Part shown: piece by piece, positions 43,964-54,058 of the stretch
How the letters are laid out: each line of letters starts with the position of its first letter
Numbering within the stretch: position 1 is the first letter of the stretch
Origin: Bin55 sp965205965
GTDB lineage: Bacteria; Pseudomonadota; Gammaproteobacteria; Pseudomonadales; Azotimanducaceae
Reading direction: 5' to 3'
Assembly (NCBI GenBank): GCA_965205965.1
Contig: CBDBHT010000006.1
Span: 62,001-126,000 of the forward strand
Length of the DNA stretch: 64,000 nt
Notes under the pieces: generated by a model
Seen by the model: only the letters and a program-made list of their open reading frames with translations
What the model was told of the DNA's origin: nothing
Database searches by the model: none
Position numbers and translations under genes: made by a program

Positions 43964-46900
43964 GCGCAGCACTTTGGAAGACTAAATTATTTGCCAGACT
44001 GCACGATCCTGCTGAAAAATCTCTTGTCCTCCTCAGAGACCCGGCTGGCCATGAGAATGGTACGTGCAAGGCTTTGCAAAGAGAGCTGGGATTAGAGGTT
44101 GTAGATGACGATGGCATGATCAGTCCTGACCACCCTGATGCGCTATCAACCGTGCTTTTCTCGAAGGGAATTCCTAAAGAAACTTACAAACTGATCCAGA
44201 GAGCAGACTGGTTTGCATCAGCAGCAGATCGGCCACAGTGGCCAGTAGAAAAGTTTTACAAGGAGGACAAAGAACACTTTCACATAAGAGACTGGGCTCG
44301 CGTTAACTGGGCGAAAGAGCCTATTTTAATCCATCCACTCACGGGCGATCAGTACAATTTACATAGCCTTGACGAAACGGAAATAGCTGACATTAAAGAC
44401 CGAAGTCTTGAACATTTTAAGAATCTTGTCCATAGAAACGAAAAAGGTGACGTTGACTTCTACAAAACATTACTGGCGTTTTGGAGATTTGGACCCATAT
44501 TGCAGGAAGAGAACGACTTCGGCAAACTAGGTCAGCTATGGTCGCTTCTTCCTGCCGATACCAGAATTCCAGATCATTCCATTTGGGATCATCTCGATTT
44601 AACTTCAGCATTTGCTGGAGCCTTCTTCGCGGATAGCGAAAACCAAGCTGCTCTGCTCACATTTTCGATCGGTCCGGTTCAACCATTTATTGCAGCAGCT
44701 CGAACAACTTCCGATTTGTGGGCAGGTTCACATTTGCTGTCACGAATCGCGTGGGAAGCTCTAAAAATTGTATGCAAACATCTAGGCCCTGATTCAATCT
44801 TGTATCCGCGACTTCGTGGACTGCCTTTAGTTGATGTTTGGTTACTTCATGATTGTAAATTAAGACGGGAATGTTTCGACAACACTCCTTCATGCAAGCC
44901 TATGCTTGATCGGAGGTCAGACGGCAATCCGGTTTTTTCGGCAGCCCTTCCTAATCGCTTTGTGTTGATCGTACCTCAAAACCAGGCTAAGGCCATCGCA
45001 CAGGACGTCAAAGAAGGTGTGCAGAAATGGATGGCTGATCTTGGTAATCAGACTGTTAAACGTCTGCTCGAAGTTGCCGGTATTAATCAGGATAGGAATA
45101 CGCCTCTTACGCCTCCATATTCACAAATGCAGGATCAACTATCAGGGTTTCCTGAAGTGTTCTGGGCCGCTGTTCCGTTTTCATTAATTCGACCGCAAGA
45201 CAAAGCAAAACAAAGAGACCTCGACGTATCCTGTTTAGTAGATGCGATGCAGCCGTTTTACGGTACAGAGGAGGATACGCCCGGGTTTCTGGGCTCCAAA
45301 GCATGGGACGTCTTACAGTCTGATATTAACGGTGGCGATAACTTAACGTTCTATAAACCCAACCCCGGCGTACTCTATCCCGCTCTGTATGACTTGTCCG
45401 AAAGAGTATTAGCGTCAGTGAAGACCATTCGACCATTTCAGCAATCCCGCCAGGAAGGTTGGCGTGATTCACTCACGGGAGAGTATGAGTGGTTAACCAC
45501 GGACAGACGACAACTGCTTTCCCGCACTCCCGAGCTGACGGAGCGTGTTCTTTGGGGCGATGTACACAAAAAAGAACCCTCGCTTGCGAAAGAAAACGAG
45601 AAGCTAGGTGCACTTTCTGCGGTGAAAAGAGTGTGGCCATCGCTTTTTGTTGAGGAGATAAAAGAAGCCTTATGTATCAATGACATAGATAGGTTTGTGG
45701 TTTCAACACATACTATGGCACTTGCATATCAGCTCAATAGATGGCTACAAAGACCTGGGCCCATCGGGCAAGCACTGAAGAACGCCATTGACGAATTTGA
45801 GATAACTGATCGAGTGGCTCTTCCTCAGCTATTAGTGCAATCTGGACACGATAATCCGGAGAAATTGAAATACGCTTATCGCATCCCAGCCTTGCTTGAA
45901 AAGGTCCGAGAAATCGATGGGCCCAGGCAGATAAATGTAGAAAAAATAATATCCGATGAACTGTCTCCAGCAAATCTAGACATAAACGGCAACGCATCAA
46001 TCGAGAACTACTACGCACTTCTGCTAATGGACGGGGACTGGATGGGGAAAATATTATCCGGCGACCCTGACTTTGCGATCACCTTCGTAGAGAGCTTCCA
46101 TCCGCGCGTGAAATGTGGTTTTGAAAAGATAGCAAAGGATTATCGCGAGATTAAAAAATACGGTGGATCCAAGAGACCGGTATCACCTAACCGTCATATG
46201 GCAATATCCACAGCCCTCAGCAATTTTTCAATGCGCGTAGTTCCATTCGTCGTTGAAAAGGAACATGCCGGGCGGCTCATTTACTCCGGTGGCGATGACG
46301 TACTAGCAATGCTGCCCGTAGCAGACCTCATTAAATGTGCTACCCGTCTACGTACAGCTTATAACGGATCTTGCGGTCCGGATACGATAAATGAGGGAGC
46401 TCTCAAGACAAATAATGGATTTGCTAAGTTTGAAAAAGGGGAGGTGATGCGCATGATGGGGGAAAAAGCGACTGTAAGCTGCGGCGCGGTGATTGTTCAT
46501 CACTTGACACCGTTAAATTATGCGATTCGTAAACTGCGAGAATCGGAAAAACGTGCGAAAAATGATGGTGGTCGAGATGCGTTCAGTCTCACAGTTCTTA
46601 AACGATCAGGGGGAGACCTTTGTATCACGATGAAGTGGGACAAGGAGGTATGTCTACTAAAAAAATGCAGCGATTTCTTGAGAACATCTGGTGTATCTCG
46701 CCGAGTATCCTACAAAGTTAATGAACTCATTCGTAATTTGCCTCAGGATAGTGATTCCGATATGTTGACGAAAGTACTCCGGCATCAATTCAAGCGTCAA
46801 TCCGAGAACGGCATACCTCGGGAATTCGATGATCTAGCTGGGGAAATAGCGAAATATTCGCTCAATGACAGGTCGCACACGAAGGACTGGCAGACGAAAT

Positions 46901-46977
46901 TAGAGCATTTGCTCTCTACCGCAGAATTTTTAGCACGTGAAGTCCGAAGCGAAGATACAGAAAACATACCAGCGTAG
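43960..46977 (+). CDS. cmr2: Cas10/Cmr2, large subunit with cyclase motif
   Basis: Large subunit of the type III-B complex, 1005 residues. The N-terminal part has an HD pair in FARLHDPAEKSLVLL, so the DNase site may be kept. The Palm cyclase motif is intact: SGGDDVLAMLP (GGDD at residues 777-780). Such a protein converts ATP to cyclic oligoadenylates on target RNA binding; the two CARF proteins encoded upstream would be the receivers. Other Palm-domain segments are MDGDWMGKILSGDP and GEKATVSCGAVIVHHLTPL. The gene starts at a GTG overlapping the cmr1 stop. Length is normal to slightly long for Cmr2. Confidence 0.93.
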   Translation: MSAALWKTKLFARLHDPAEKSLVLLRDPAGHENGTCKALQRELGLEVVDDDGMISPDHPDALSTVLFSKGIPKETYKLIQRADWFASAADRPQWPVEKFYKEDKEHFHIRDWARVNWAKEPILIHPLTGDQYNLHSLDETEIADIKDRSLEHFKNLVHRNEKGDVDFYKTLLAFWRFGPILQEENDFGKLGQLWSLLPADTRIPDHSIWDHLDLTSAFAGAFFADSENQAALLTFSIGPVQPFIAAARTTSDLWAGSHLLSRIAWEALKIVCKHLGPDSILYPRLRGLPLVDVWLLHDCKLRRECFDNTPSCKPMLDRRSDGNPVFSAALPNRFVLIVPQNQAKAIAQDVKEGVQKWMADLGNQTVKRLLEVAGINQDRNTPLTPPYSQMQDQLSGFPEVFWAAVPFSLIRPQDKAKQRDLDVSCLVDAMQPFYGTEEDTPGFLGSKAWDVLQSDINGGDNLTFYKPNPGVLYPALYDLSERVLASVKTIRPFQQSRQEGWRDSLTGEYEWLTTDRRQLLSRTPELTERVLWGDVHKKEPSLAKENEKLGALSAVKRVWPSLFVEEIKEALCINDIDRFVVSTHTMALAYQLNRWLQRPGPIGQALKNAIDEFEITDRVALPQLLVQSGHDNPEKLKYAYRIPALLEKVREIDGPRQINVEKIISDELSPANLDINGNASIENYYALLLMDGDWMGKILSGDPDFAITFVESFHPRVKCGFEKIAKDYREIKKYGGSKRPVSPNRHMAISTALSNFSMRVVPFVVEKEHAGRLIYSGGDDVLAMLPVADLIKCATRLRTAYNGSCGPDTINEGALKTNNGFAKFEKGEVMRMMGEKATVSCGAVIVHHLTPLNYAIRKLRESEKRAKNDGGRDAFSLTVLKRSGGDLCITMKWDKEVCLLKKCSDFLRTSGVSRRVSYKVNELIRNLPQDSDSDMLTKVLRHQFKRQSENGIPREFDDLAGEIAKYSLNDRSHTKDWQTKLEHLLSTAEFLAREVRSEDTENIPA

Positions 46978-47010
46978 GAGGTCGGTAACGTTTAACCGCT
47001 AATACGAACA

Positions 47011-48186
47011 ATGTCACAATTCCGTTTCATAGAACCAATTGATACGCTATTTTTGCGAGGAAATAAACTCTTCGGAGATCCGGGCGATTATGGACTCAGT
47101 GAAATGCCTCCAAAACCATCAGTTTTCGCTGGTGCTATTCGATCTGCACTCCTTGCCCACAAGAATATAGATTTTCGCGAGTTCGCCGACGGCAAAGTAG
47201 CAGATGACGAACTGGGTACGCCTGATAGGCCAGGCAGTTTTCGCGTGTTGAATTCTCATATTGCGACCCAGACGGAAAAAGATACTTTCGAACGGATGTA
47301 TACGTTACCCCATGATTTACTTGTGCTGAACAAATCAGATGAAGAAATAGATATACAAGATCGTATTAAACCTCAATCGATACACAAAGATATCAGTTCG
47401 TCGTTGCCACTGAGACTCTATCCAGTTTTGCAATCGAAAGACCGGAGTAAGCCCGTAAGCGGTTACTTAATGAATCAAGAAGGGTGGAAAGCACACATCA
47501 AAGGAGAGCGCATTTCTTGCGGACACTTGATACATGAAAAAGATCTATGGAAAAAAGAAATACGCGTTGGCATAGGATTAGATTCTGATACACGCGCTGC
47601 TGCAGAAGGAAAATTGTATTCTACGCAAGCTATAGTGCTTAACAAAATTGAACATAGCTGTGACTCTCACAATCAATATTCAACTGGATTTCTAGTCGAA
47701 TTGGAAGGTGTAAAGATGCCGGACAAATTAATGCTTCGATTGGGGGGCGATGGGCGTGGAGCATTGTGTACTCGATGTGAGCCCCCGTTAGCATCGGACG
47801 ACAGTGTGTTAGGTGCTATCGTGAAAACAGGAAAATGCCGCCTTATTCTGACTTCGCCCGGTATATTTTCAGACGGTTGGCGTTTGACAGGGATTCGCAA
47901 TGATACTGATGATTCGATGAATTTCGAGATCGGCGATGTTAAAGGCCGCTTAGTCTGTGCTTGCATTCCGCGTACCGAAACCATATCGGGATTTGATATT
48001 GCTAAAAATCGTCCTAAAACCGCTGAAAGAGTTGCCCCTACTGGGTCGATCTATTGGTTGGAAGGTATAAATGCAACCGTTGAGGCACTTCGCAAGCTTG
48101 CGATTAATGGCTTATGGATTGACTCCGACGATAATCCAATGAGACGTGTGGAAGGTTTTAACCGATTTGAATTTGCTGTTTATTGA
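47011..48186 (+). CDS. cmr3: type III-B protein Cmr3
   Basis: 391-residue RAMP protein that holds the 5' handle of crRNA next to Cas10. The start QFRFIEPIDTLFLRGNKLFG and MPPKPSVFAGAIRSALL match the Cmr3 family, and the C-terminal APTGSIYWLEG is also found in it. ATG at 47011, 33 bases after cas10; the cmr4 gene follows after about 10 bases. Confidence 0.87.
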   Translation: MSQFRFIEPIDTLFLRGNKLFGDPGDYGLSEMPPKPSVFAGAIRSALLAHKNIDFREFADGKVADDELGTPDRPGSFRVLNSHIATQTEKDTFERMYTLPHDLLVLNKSDEEIDIQDRIKPQSIHKDISSSLPLRLYPVLQSKDRSKPVSGYLMNQEGWKAHIKGERISCGHLIHEKDLWKKEIRVGIGLDSDTRAAAEGKLYSTQAIVLNKIEHSCDSHNQYSTGFLVELEGVKMPDKLMLRLGGDGRGALCTRCEPPLASDDSVLGAIVKTGKCRLILTSPGIFSDGWRLTGIRNDTDDSMNFEIGDVKGRLVCACIPRTETISGFDIAKNRPKTAERVAPTGSIYWLEGINATVEALRKLAINGLWIDSDDNPMRRVEGFNRFEFAVY

Positions 48187-48195
48187 GGGAAGTTG

Positions 48196-49110
48196 ATGTT
48201 TGAACGTAATACTATCGTCTGGCTTTACACGATAAGCCCAGTGCATATGGGCTCGGGTTCCGCCATCGGCATGATCGACAATCCTATTCAGAGAGAAGTT
48301 CATACCAACCATCCATATTTTGCTGGGTCTGGCATCAAAGGTGCAGTTCGGCACAACTTCCAGATACTTGGTGGCGACGAGGCCGTAATCAACAAGATAT
48401 TTGGCCCTGATTCGGGAGCCAAAAGTCTTCATGCAGGTGCAGTGAGTTTTAGCGATGCACATCTTGTGTTATTTCCAATTAGAAGCATGAGACATGGATT
48501 TGTTTATGCAACTTCTCCCCAGATACTCGCAAGGACTCAGAGATTAATTAATAATAGTGCTGAAAGTGAGAATCAAGTTAACTGGGAAATTAAAGAAATA
48601 GATTCCGGCAATTGCATCGTACATAACGAAAGTTTGTTGTTTGGCGACGAGAAAGTACATCTGGAACTTTTTGAATATCGAAGACAAGAACCAAGTTCAT
48701 CTGAAGCAATCGCGCACGATATAGCAGATTTCGCTATTGGTGACAGTAAAAGTAATGAGTTCTTCAAGAACAAAATTAAGCAAGATTTCGTCATTTTGTC
48801 AGATAGTGATTTTCGATTTTTCGTGGAAATGGCAACCGTTGTGGAGCCTCATGTGAGAATTGATGAGCGTACCGGCAGTGCCTCAGCAGGAGGGCTTTTT
48901 TACACAGAGAATCTGCCGCCAGAATCTCTCCTCATCTCACAAATTCTTGCTAGCAAGACCCGGTCCGGAGATAAAGACACAGATTTAGATGCGGATTGTG
49001 TTATGTCTCAGATGAAATGTGTGCTTGACGGAAAGACTATTCAGATAGGTGGAGATTCTACCACTGGTCGAGGCCTAGTCTCTTGTCATTTTCCACTCAT
49101 GGGCTTATAA
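48196..49110 (+). CDS. cmr4: type III-B backbone protein Cmr4
   Basis: Backbone RAMP subunit that cleaves target RNA, 304 residues. The pattern TISPVHMGSGSAIGMIDNPI then QREVHTNHPYFAGSGIKGAV is that of Cmr4. D28, in IDNPIQRE, stands where the family has its RNA-cleaving aspartate (inference from family). ATG at 48196 with GAGGGAAG just upstream; a TTG directly before it is possible. SASAGGLFYTENLPPESL and GDSTTGRGLV are further family segments. Confidence 0.88.
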   Translation: MFERNTIVWLYTISPVHMGSGSAIGMIDNPIQREVHTNHPYFAGSGIKGAVRHNFQILGGDEAVINKIFGPDSGAKSLHAGAVSFSDAHLVLFPIRSMRHGFVYATSPQILARTQRLINNSAESENQVNWEIKEIDSGNCIVHNESLLFGDEKVHLELFEYRRQEPSSSEAIAHDIADFAIGDSKSNEFFKNKIKQDFVILSDSDFRFFVEMATVVEPHVRIDERTGSASAGGLFYTENLPPESLLISQILASKTRSGDKDTDLDADCVMSQMKCVLDGKTIQIGGDSTTGRGLVSCHFPLMGL

Positions 49111-49112
49111 AT

Positions 49113-49484
49113 ATGGAAACACTGGAGCAAAAACGAGCAAGATACGCTTGGCAGTGTGTGCTAGAACGCAGGGACATATATTCTCAGAGGGGCATTGTAA
49201 AAGGACTACCACTACTGCTCTTTAATGGGGGGCTTATACAATCTCTTGCATATTTGCACTCAAAGGAAGAATACAAAGCAATCGGGGATGATGTTATCAA
49301 ATGGCTACATAAACGATTTCCTCAAGATATATCGTCTGATAGTGACTATTCCCGATTTATGGAGCAGATAACAAAATTAGATTCGCCAACATTTCAATTA
49401 GTTACGCAAGAAGCAGTTGCTCTGTTGAAGTGGCTTCGCCAATTCGTTGACGTCGATACCGAATCAGAATTGAAACAATCATGA
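49113..49484 (+). CDS. cmr5: type III-B small subunit Cmr5
   Basis: Small helical subunit of 123 residues. METLEQKRARYAWQCVLER followed by YSQRGIVKGLPLLLFNGGLI and SLAYLHSK is typical for Cmr5. The ATG at 49113 lies two bases after the cmr4 stop. Its stop overlaps the cmr6 ATG by 4 bases. Confidence 0.85.
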   Translation: METLEQKRARYAWQCVLERRDIYSQRGIVKGLPLLLFNGGLIQSLAYLHSKEEYKAIGDDVIKWLHKRFPQDISSDSDYSRFMEQITKLDSPTFQLVTQEAVALLKWLRQFVDVDTESELKQS

Positions 49485-50731
49485 AATCTGCTGTACCTAA
49501 TTATGTTCTAGAGGTTCTAAAGAGCGAGTTTAAGGAATGCTCGCTTGCTATGCGGTATAATATGTTCCTAGAACTCTGGAAGGATGATTTTAGCGGGGTT
49601 GAAGAAAAGGGGAAAGTCTTAGAGAAAGCACAGCATTTGAGTACTGCCAACCGCGATTTCATCGACAATCTTATCAGCAGACAAAATAATGCGATTTTCG
49701 TTGACGATGAAAGCTTCGTCCGGACTGGGAAATTAAGTTCACCCTTTGTAACTGGTTTAGGAATCGATCATCCTATCGAAAATGGTTTTGCCTTTCTTTC
49801 GCCATATGGAATTCCTTACTATCCTGGCAGTAGCGTCAAAGGTGTATTACGAAAAGCTGCTCTCGAATTGATTGATGAACAACAAGGTCCATGGGATATT
49901 GTTCACTTCTGGCACTTATTCGGATTCGACAAGAAGGTCCTCAACAACGAGAAGTTCGCCGCACGCTGCGATAGCGATGATATTCGTAGCTATTCCCAAT
50001 CTGTCCAACTACTAAACTCTGACGTAACAAAAGAAGGTGCGCGTGAAAATGTACATGTACGTGGAATACTTTCGTTTTGGGATGTGATTCCGAACGTCCC
50101 GTTAGGGAAATCTTTGACGATTGAAATCATGAATCCTCATCTTTCTAGTTACTACCAAGGTGAAGATTCACCGAACGAGGAGAGCAACCCAGTACCGATT
50201 CCGTTTTTGACGGTACCCGTCGGAAGCACTTTTAACTTTCATGTGAAATGTGATCTTATTCGTTTGAAACACTTGTCTCCCCAACTATATACAGGCCCCC
50301 TATGGAAAGAGCTCTTAGATGCTGCTTTTGATCGCTTATTTTCTTGGATTGGAGTCGGAGCGAAAACTTCAGTTGGATACGGTGCGTTGGAACAAGACAC
50401 CCATGCTGAAAATAAACATAAAGCGCAACGAATAAAAAAGCAAGCAGAGATAGAACGACAGCAAGAACTGAATAAACTGCCTCGCATTGATCGCGAAATT
50501 AAAGAGTTTCTCGACAGTCATCCAGATAAAAACGAACCCCGCTCTACAATTCTTTATCGAGGGTTAGAAAACAACAGATGGACGGGAGAAGACAAGGTGG
50601 AGATAGCTAAACGTATCTGCGACTATATGCAAGAAGAAAAGTGCTGGATTCCAGACCCACCTCAGTCTAAGAAGAAACAGAAGCACTACAACCGTACACA
50701 ACAAGTGGTGAAATGGATCAAAGGTGAGTGA
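49481..50731 (+). CDS. cmr6: type III-B protein Cmr6
   Basis: RAMP protein of 416 residues. The diagnostic part is GLGIDHPIENGFAFLSPYGI followed by PYYPGSSVKGVLRKAALEL, and GVGAKTSVGYGALEQ is its glycine-rich segment. The C-terminal 90 residues are charged and helical and make the protein longer than usual Cmr6 (about 250-350), so an extra domain may be attached. Its stop overlaps the cas6 start (GTGA). Confidence 0.85.
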   Translation: MKSAVPNYVLEVLKSEFKECSLAMRYNMFLELWKDDFSGVEEKGKVLEKAQHLSTANRDFIDNLISRQNNAIFVDDESFVRTGKLSSPFVTGLGIDHPIENGFAFLSPYGIPYYPGSSVKGVLRKAALELIDEQQGPWDIVHFWHLFGFDKKVLNNEKFAARCDSDDIRSYSQSVQLLNSDVTKEGARENVHVRGILSFWDVIPNVPLGKSLTIEIMNPHLSSYYQGEDSPNEESNPVPIPFLTVPVGSTFNFHVKCDLIRLKHLSPQLYTGPLWKELLDAAFDRLFSWIGVGAKTSVGYGALEQDTHAENKHKAQRIKKQAEIERQQELNKLPRIDREIKEFLDSHPDKNEPRSTILYRGLENNRWTGEDKVEIAKRICDYMQEEKCWIPDPPQSKKKQKHYNRTQQVVKWIKGE

Positions 50732-51774
50732 TTTGTAGGCAAACGAAGTCAACTCCACGGTACCCACTTGTGGATCTATCAATAAACGCGACCTTCCCGA
50801 AAGTCGCATTATTTCGTTTAACTTGCAAAACTATTGATGCGTTGCAGCTGCCTAATCAACCGGGGTCTGCTATTCGCGGGCTATTCGGTTATGGACTAAA
50901 GGAAGCAGTCTGTGTAACAGGTTTGAGCAGATGCAACGAATGCGCGCTTTATCGGCGATGTGCTTATCCATATCTGTTCGAAACTCCCCCACCTGAGCGG
51001 TCTGAACGATTACGACTCTACAAGGCCGTTCCTCACCCTTATGTTATTCGTTCTAGCTGCTTCAACAGCACAACGCTATCGAAAGGTGAGATTTTCCATT
51101 TTGACATCGTGTTAATTGGGAAGGGAATCAATCTTATCGCAGAAGTTATATTAGCATTTAGACGGGCTGGAACTTACTATGGCCTCGGCCCAAAACGAAG
51201 CAAATTTGAGCTAAGTAGCGTATCGCAATACCAATTTGAGGATAGGTCTCTGCACCAAATTTGGTACGTTGCTCAGCAACGGAGTCCGCAAGTTATCAGT
51301 TCGCAGATAACAATTCCACCAATACCTAGCGGGACTGTTCGTGTCGTGCTTGACACACCGCTCCGCCTAATCCGCGACAAGAAGCCAATAAGTCCTAGTG
51401 CGTTTCAATTTCATGATTTTTTCCGAAGTGTAATGAGAAGAATATCTTCCCTCAGTTACTTTCATGGTCATACTCCACTTGATATTGACTTCAAATCCAT
51501 TTCGAAGGCGTCACGCGCCGTCGTTTTAGCCGATCAAAAACTTCATCACTCCGATACGGTTAGATTTTCTTCCAGACAAAGATCCAAATTGAAAATTGGG
51601 GGCCTCATGGGAACTTTCGATCTTGAATCCAGCTGTCTAGTACCGTATTGGCCCTATTTAGTATTTGGTCAGATTGTTCATGCAGGCAAAGCAACAGTCA
51701 TGGGGTTTGGCCAGTACCGAATAACCCATCACGTAAGTAGGGGAATAGAGGCTACACCGCTTCAGTTGATCTAA
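50728..51774 (+). CDS. cas6: Cas6-type pre-crRNA endoribonuclease
   Basis: 348-residue RAMP protein that should cut the CRISPR transcript within each repeat. Features: ALFRLTCKTIDALQLPNQPG, IRGLFGYGLKEAVC, a four-cysteine patch (CNECALYRRCAYPYLFE) often seen in this Cas6 group, and the C-terminal glycine-rich loop KATVMGFGQYRI. The GTG at 50728 overlaps cmr6. It ends the interference operon; 205 bases separate it from the adaptation genes. Confidence 0.83.
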   Translation: MICRQTKSTPRYPLVDLSINATFPKVALFRLTCKTIDALQLPNQPGSAIRGLFGYGLKEAVCVTGLSRCNECALYRRCAYPYLFETPPPERSERLRLYKAVPHPYVIRSSCFNSTTLSKGEIFHFDIVLIGKGINLIAEVILAFRRAGTYYGLGPKRSKFELSSVSQYQFEDRSLHQIWYVAQQRSPQVISSQITIPPIPSGTVRVVLDTPLRLIRDKKPISPSAFQFHDFFRSVMRRISSLSYFHGHTPLDIDFKSISKASRAVVLADQKLHHSDTVRFSSRQRSKLKIGGLMGTFDLESSCLVPYWPYLVFGQIVHAGKATVMGFGQYRITHHVSRGIEATPLQLI

Positions 51775-51979
51775 CTGCTGCAAATCTCACACGATCAAAC
51801 GCTAGATTTATCTACAACGACTGATACGCAAGCTTGCGATCTTTGATTGCAGTAATGGCGTCCGTACACTGTAAAAGCATATTTCTGGAGGAGAACCCGG
51901 AACACAAGTTAGAACAGTGTGAAAATTTGACTGGATGTTCTACTAGGTTAACTAATTAACTAAGAGAGCGAATTTATCT

Positions 51980-52261
51980 ATGAAAAGAAAAATGTACTTG
52001 GCAGCTTATGACATAAGTGAGCCAAAGCGTTTAAGAAAGGCACTAAAAGTACTGAAAGGATTCTCGACAGGCGGACAAAAATCCGTTTTCGAGTGCCCAC
52101 TAGCCCCGGTTGAGATTGACGTGCTGCTGAAGAAGGTTAAAAAGGTTATCAACCGTGAAGAGGATCGGTTTTTCTTGATTCATCTCGAACCTAGATCGAA
52201 AGTTCGAACACTCGGCATAGCTCAGGTAGTAGGCGATCCGGCATTCTTTTACGTGGGATAA
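51980..52261 (+). CDS. cas2: Cas2, first copy
   Basis: Small integrase subunit of 93 residues with ferredoxin-like fold. The first strand has the conserved aspartate, YLAAYDISEPKRLRKALKVL, and QKSVFECPLAP follows. Ends with RTLGIAQVVGDPAFFYVG. ATG at 51980; AAGAGAG upstream. Only four bases separate it from the first cas1 gene, so this pair is probably a working unit. Confidence 0.88.
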   Translation: MKRKMYLAAYDISEPKRLRKALKVLKGFSTGGQKSVFECPLAPVEIDVLLKKVKKVINREEDRFFLIHLEPRSKVRTLGIAQVVGDPAFFYVG

Positions 52262-52265
52262 CACT

Positions 52266-53228
52266 ATGGGTACGATGGTTATTGACCGAAAAAACACGGA
52301 ACTACGCTACGAATCTGGTAGGGTGAAGGTCTATGAGACGGGGAAATTTTCAACGTCCGTACCAGTTTCTCTAATTGACCATCTCATCATTTATCGACAC
52401 GCAACCATGAATACCGGCATACTATCAGCACTAGCCGATAAAGGAGCAGCGTTAACGGTAATTGACCCATATCGTGAACAACGAACGGCATGCCTCACAG
52501 GTGTTCAATATAAGAACAGTGCACGTCGATTAGCGCAGTACGATGCATATTTCAACGCCGAGTGGAGATTACAATGGTCGAAAAAGCTTATATCAAGAAA
52601 GATAAAGAGTCAATTAATTTTCCTCGCGGACGTGCTTGATCAACGGAAGGACCTGCGATTCCCACTAACCAAGGCTCAAAAATCCCTCATATACGCTATT
52701 GAATCACTGAGCCATATTCAAAAGATAGATTCAATTCGAGGCATAGAAGGCGCAGCTGCAGCTGCGTATTTTCGTGGGTATAAGAAGCTATTCGCGCCAT
52801 CATTAGAGTTCAACGCGAGAAATAGAAGACCTCCCTTGGACCCCGTTAACGCCTGTCTTTCTTTATCCTACACTTTGGCACATAGCGAAACGATAAAAGC
52901 ACTCAGAAGCGTAGGATTAGACCCTATGATTGGCTTTTATCACGAATTGTCGTACGGACGGGAGTCGCTGGCTTGTGACCTTGTTGAACTTCACCGTCCG
53001 AGCATCGATCAATGGGTTTGGGAACAATTTCGAAGTCGATTTTTAAGACCTGAATCGTTTACGATGAATAAAAGTCAATGTCTTCTTGGGAAAGCTGGGC
53101 GACATAGTTTTTACAAAAATTTTGAAGCATTTGCTTGCAGCTTACGTACTCGTCTGCGCAGGGTATTAAATTATCTAACGCATAATCTAGAGGCTACTGT
53201 TATTCCAGTAGATGATATCGAATCATGA
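52266..53228 (+). CDS. cas1: Cas1 integrase, catalytic set present
   Basis: Spacer integrase of 320 residues. N-terminal beta domain with VIDRKNTELRYESGRVKVYE. The metal-binding catalytic residues are all visible: E161 in RGIEGAAAAAYF, H226 in DPMIGFYHELSYGRESLA, and D238 (with E241) in ACDLVELHRP. It follows cas2 directly and overlaps the second cas1-like gene by 4 bases. This copy should carry the integration activity. Confidence 0.92.
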   Translation: MGTMVIDRKNTELRYESGRVKVYETGKFSTSVPVSLIDHLIIYRHATMNTGILSALADKGAALTVIDPYREQRTACLTGVQYKNSARRLAQYDAYFNAEWRLQWSKKLISRKIKSQLIFLADVLDQRKDLRFPLTKAQKSLIYAIESLSHIQKIDSIRGIEGAAAAAYFRGYKKLFAPSLEFNARNRRPPLDPVNACLSLSYTLAHSETIKALRSVGLDPMIGFYHELSYGRESLACDLVELHRPSIDQWVWEQFRSRFLRPESFTMNKSQCLLGKAGRHSFYKNFEAFACSLRTRLRRVLNYLTHNLEATVIPVDDIES

Positions 53229-54058
53229 ACGACAGCTCGAAAGTACTATATCTTGATGGAAATCTCGCAATACAAGTACTACGGGATGGCCCAGCATTGA
53301 AGATTCGAAAACCTGACACATCGGACGTGCTATTCCCACTTCGCCGGATTTCAAGAGTGGTTAGTACAGGACCGTTGCACTTTTCAACTGACGCATTGCT
53401 CGGTTGTGCAGACTATGGTATTCCTGTCGTATTCACGCGGAAATCTGGCGAAGTTCGGGGATGTTTGTTTCCAAGATCCAATACCACCGTACGTAGCGAT
53501 TACCATGAATACTTGGAAGAATACTTCGAAATGGTTCCTAATGCAGTTGAATTGCATCGCATATGGTTTCAAGCACTTTCGAGACAGTACCAAGTTGCAT
53601 ACGCGCGCGCATGTAGTGGCCTTCGTCAAGATGCTAGTGAATATGAGCTTAATCGATTCAACTTGCGATTGAGTAATAAATATGCGAAATCTAAGCAAAT
53701 TAAAAGGGTTAACAGTTATATAATAAGTTGCTTAAAGGCACACTTACATCACCTTCTATATACCAACGATTCCGGTATACAGAACAATTCAATTATCTCA
53801 GTTTCAGGTATTGATCTCGTTCGTGATTACGCATCAATTCTGGTCTGGGTATTGGAAGATTCTAAACAAAAATTTCTGCGACAGGCCTATCACCGCGCTA
53901 GACGGCAAGGTGAACTCTACCCTACTATTTCGACGCGTGACGCTGCTGAAATTTATGAGAATAATGCGTCATCGATAGAAGCTGAGTATTTTAAGTTACG
54001 CAGAAGGCATATAGTCCATCTTATGGAGTCACTTTCAGGTAACGGCTATGGCGGCTAA
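53225..54058 (+). CDS. Cas1-like protein lacking E and H motifs
   Basis: 277 residues, shorter than usual Cas1. The N-terminal half is clearly a Cas1 beta domain: VLYLDGNLAIQVLRDGPALK, FPLRRISRVVSTGP, ALLGCADYGIPVVFTRKSGE. In the C-terminal helical half neither the RGxEG motif nor the GFxH motif can be found. The matching part reads GIQNNSI and ISVSGIDLVRDYAS, so only an aspartate (D197) may be kept. The C-terminal helix IEAEYFKLRRRHIVHLMES aligns with that of the first Cas1. It is therefore likely catalytically inactive but structurally Cas1-like, and could pair with the active Cas1 or contact leader or prespacer DNA (inference). It sits between the active cas1 and the second cas2 and overlaps both. 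Confidence 0.75.
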   Translation: MNDSSKVLYLDGNLAIQVLRDGPALKIRKPDTSDVLFPLRRISRVVSTGPLHFSTDALLGCADYGIPVVFTRKSGEVRGCLFPRSNTTVRSDYHEYLEEYFEMVPNAVELHRIWFQALSRQYQVAYARACSGLRQDASEYELNRFNLRLSNKYAKSKQIKRVNSYIISCLKAHLHHLLYTNDSGIQNNSIISVSGIDLVRDYASILVWVLEDSKQKFLRQAYHRARRQGELYPTISTRDAAEIYENNASSIEAEYFKLRRRHIVHLMESLSGNGYGG

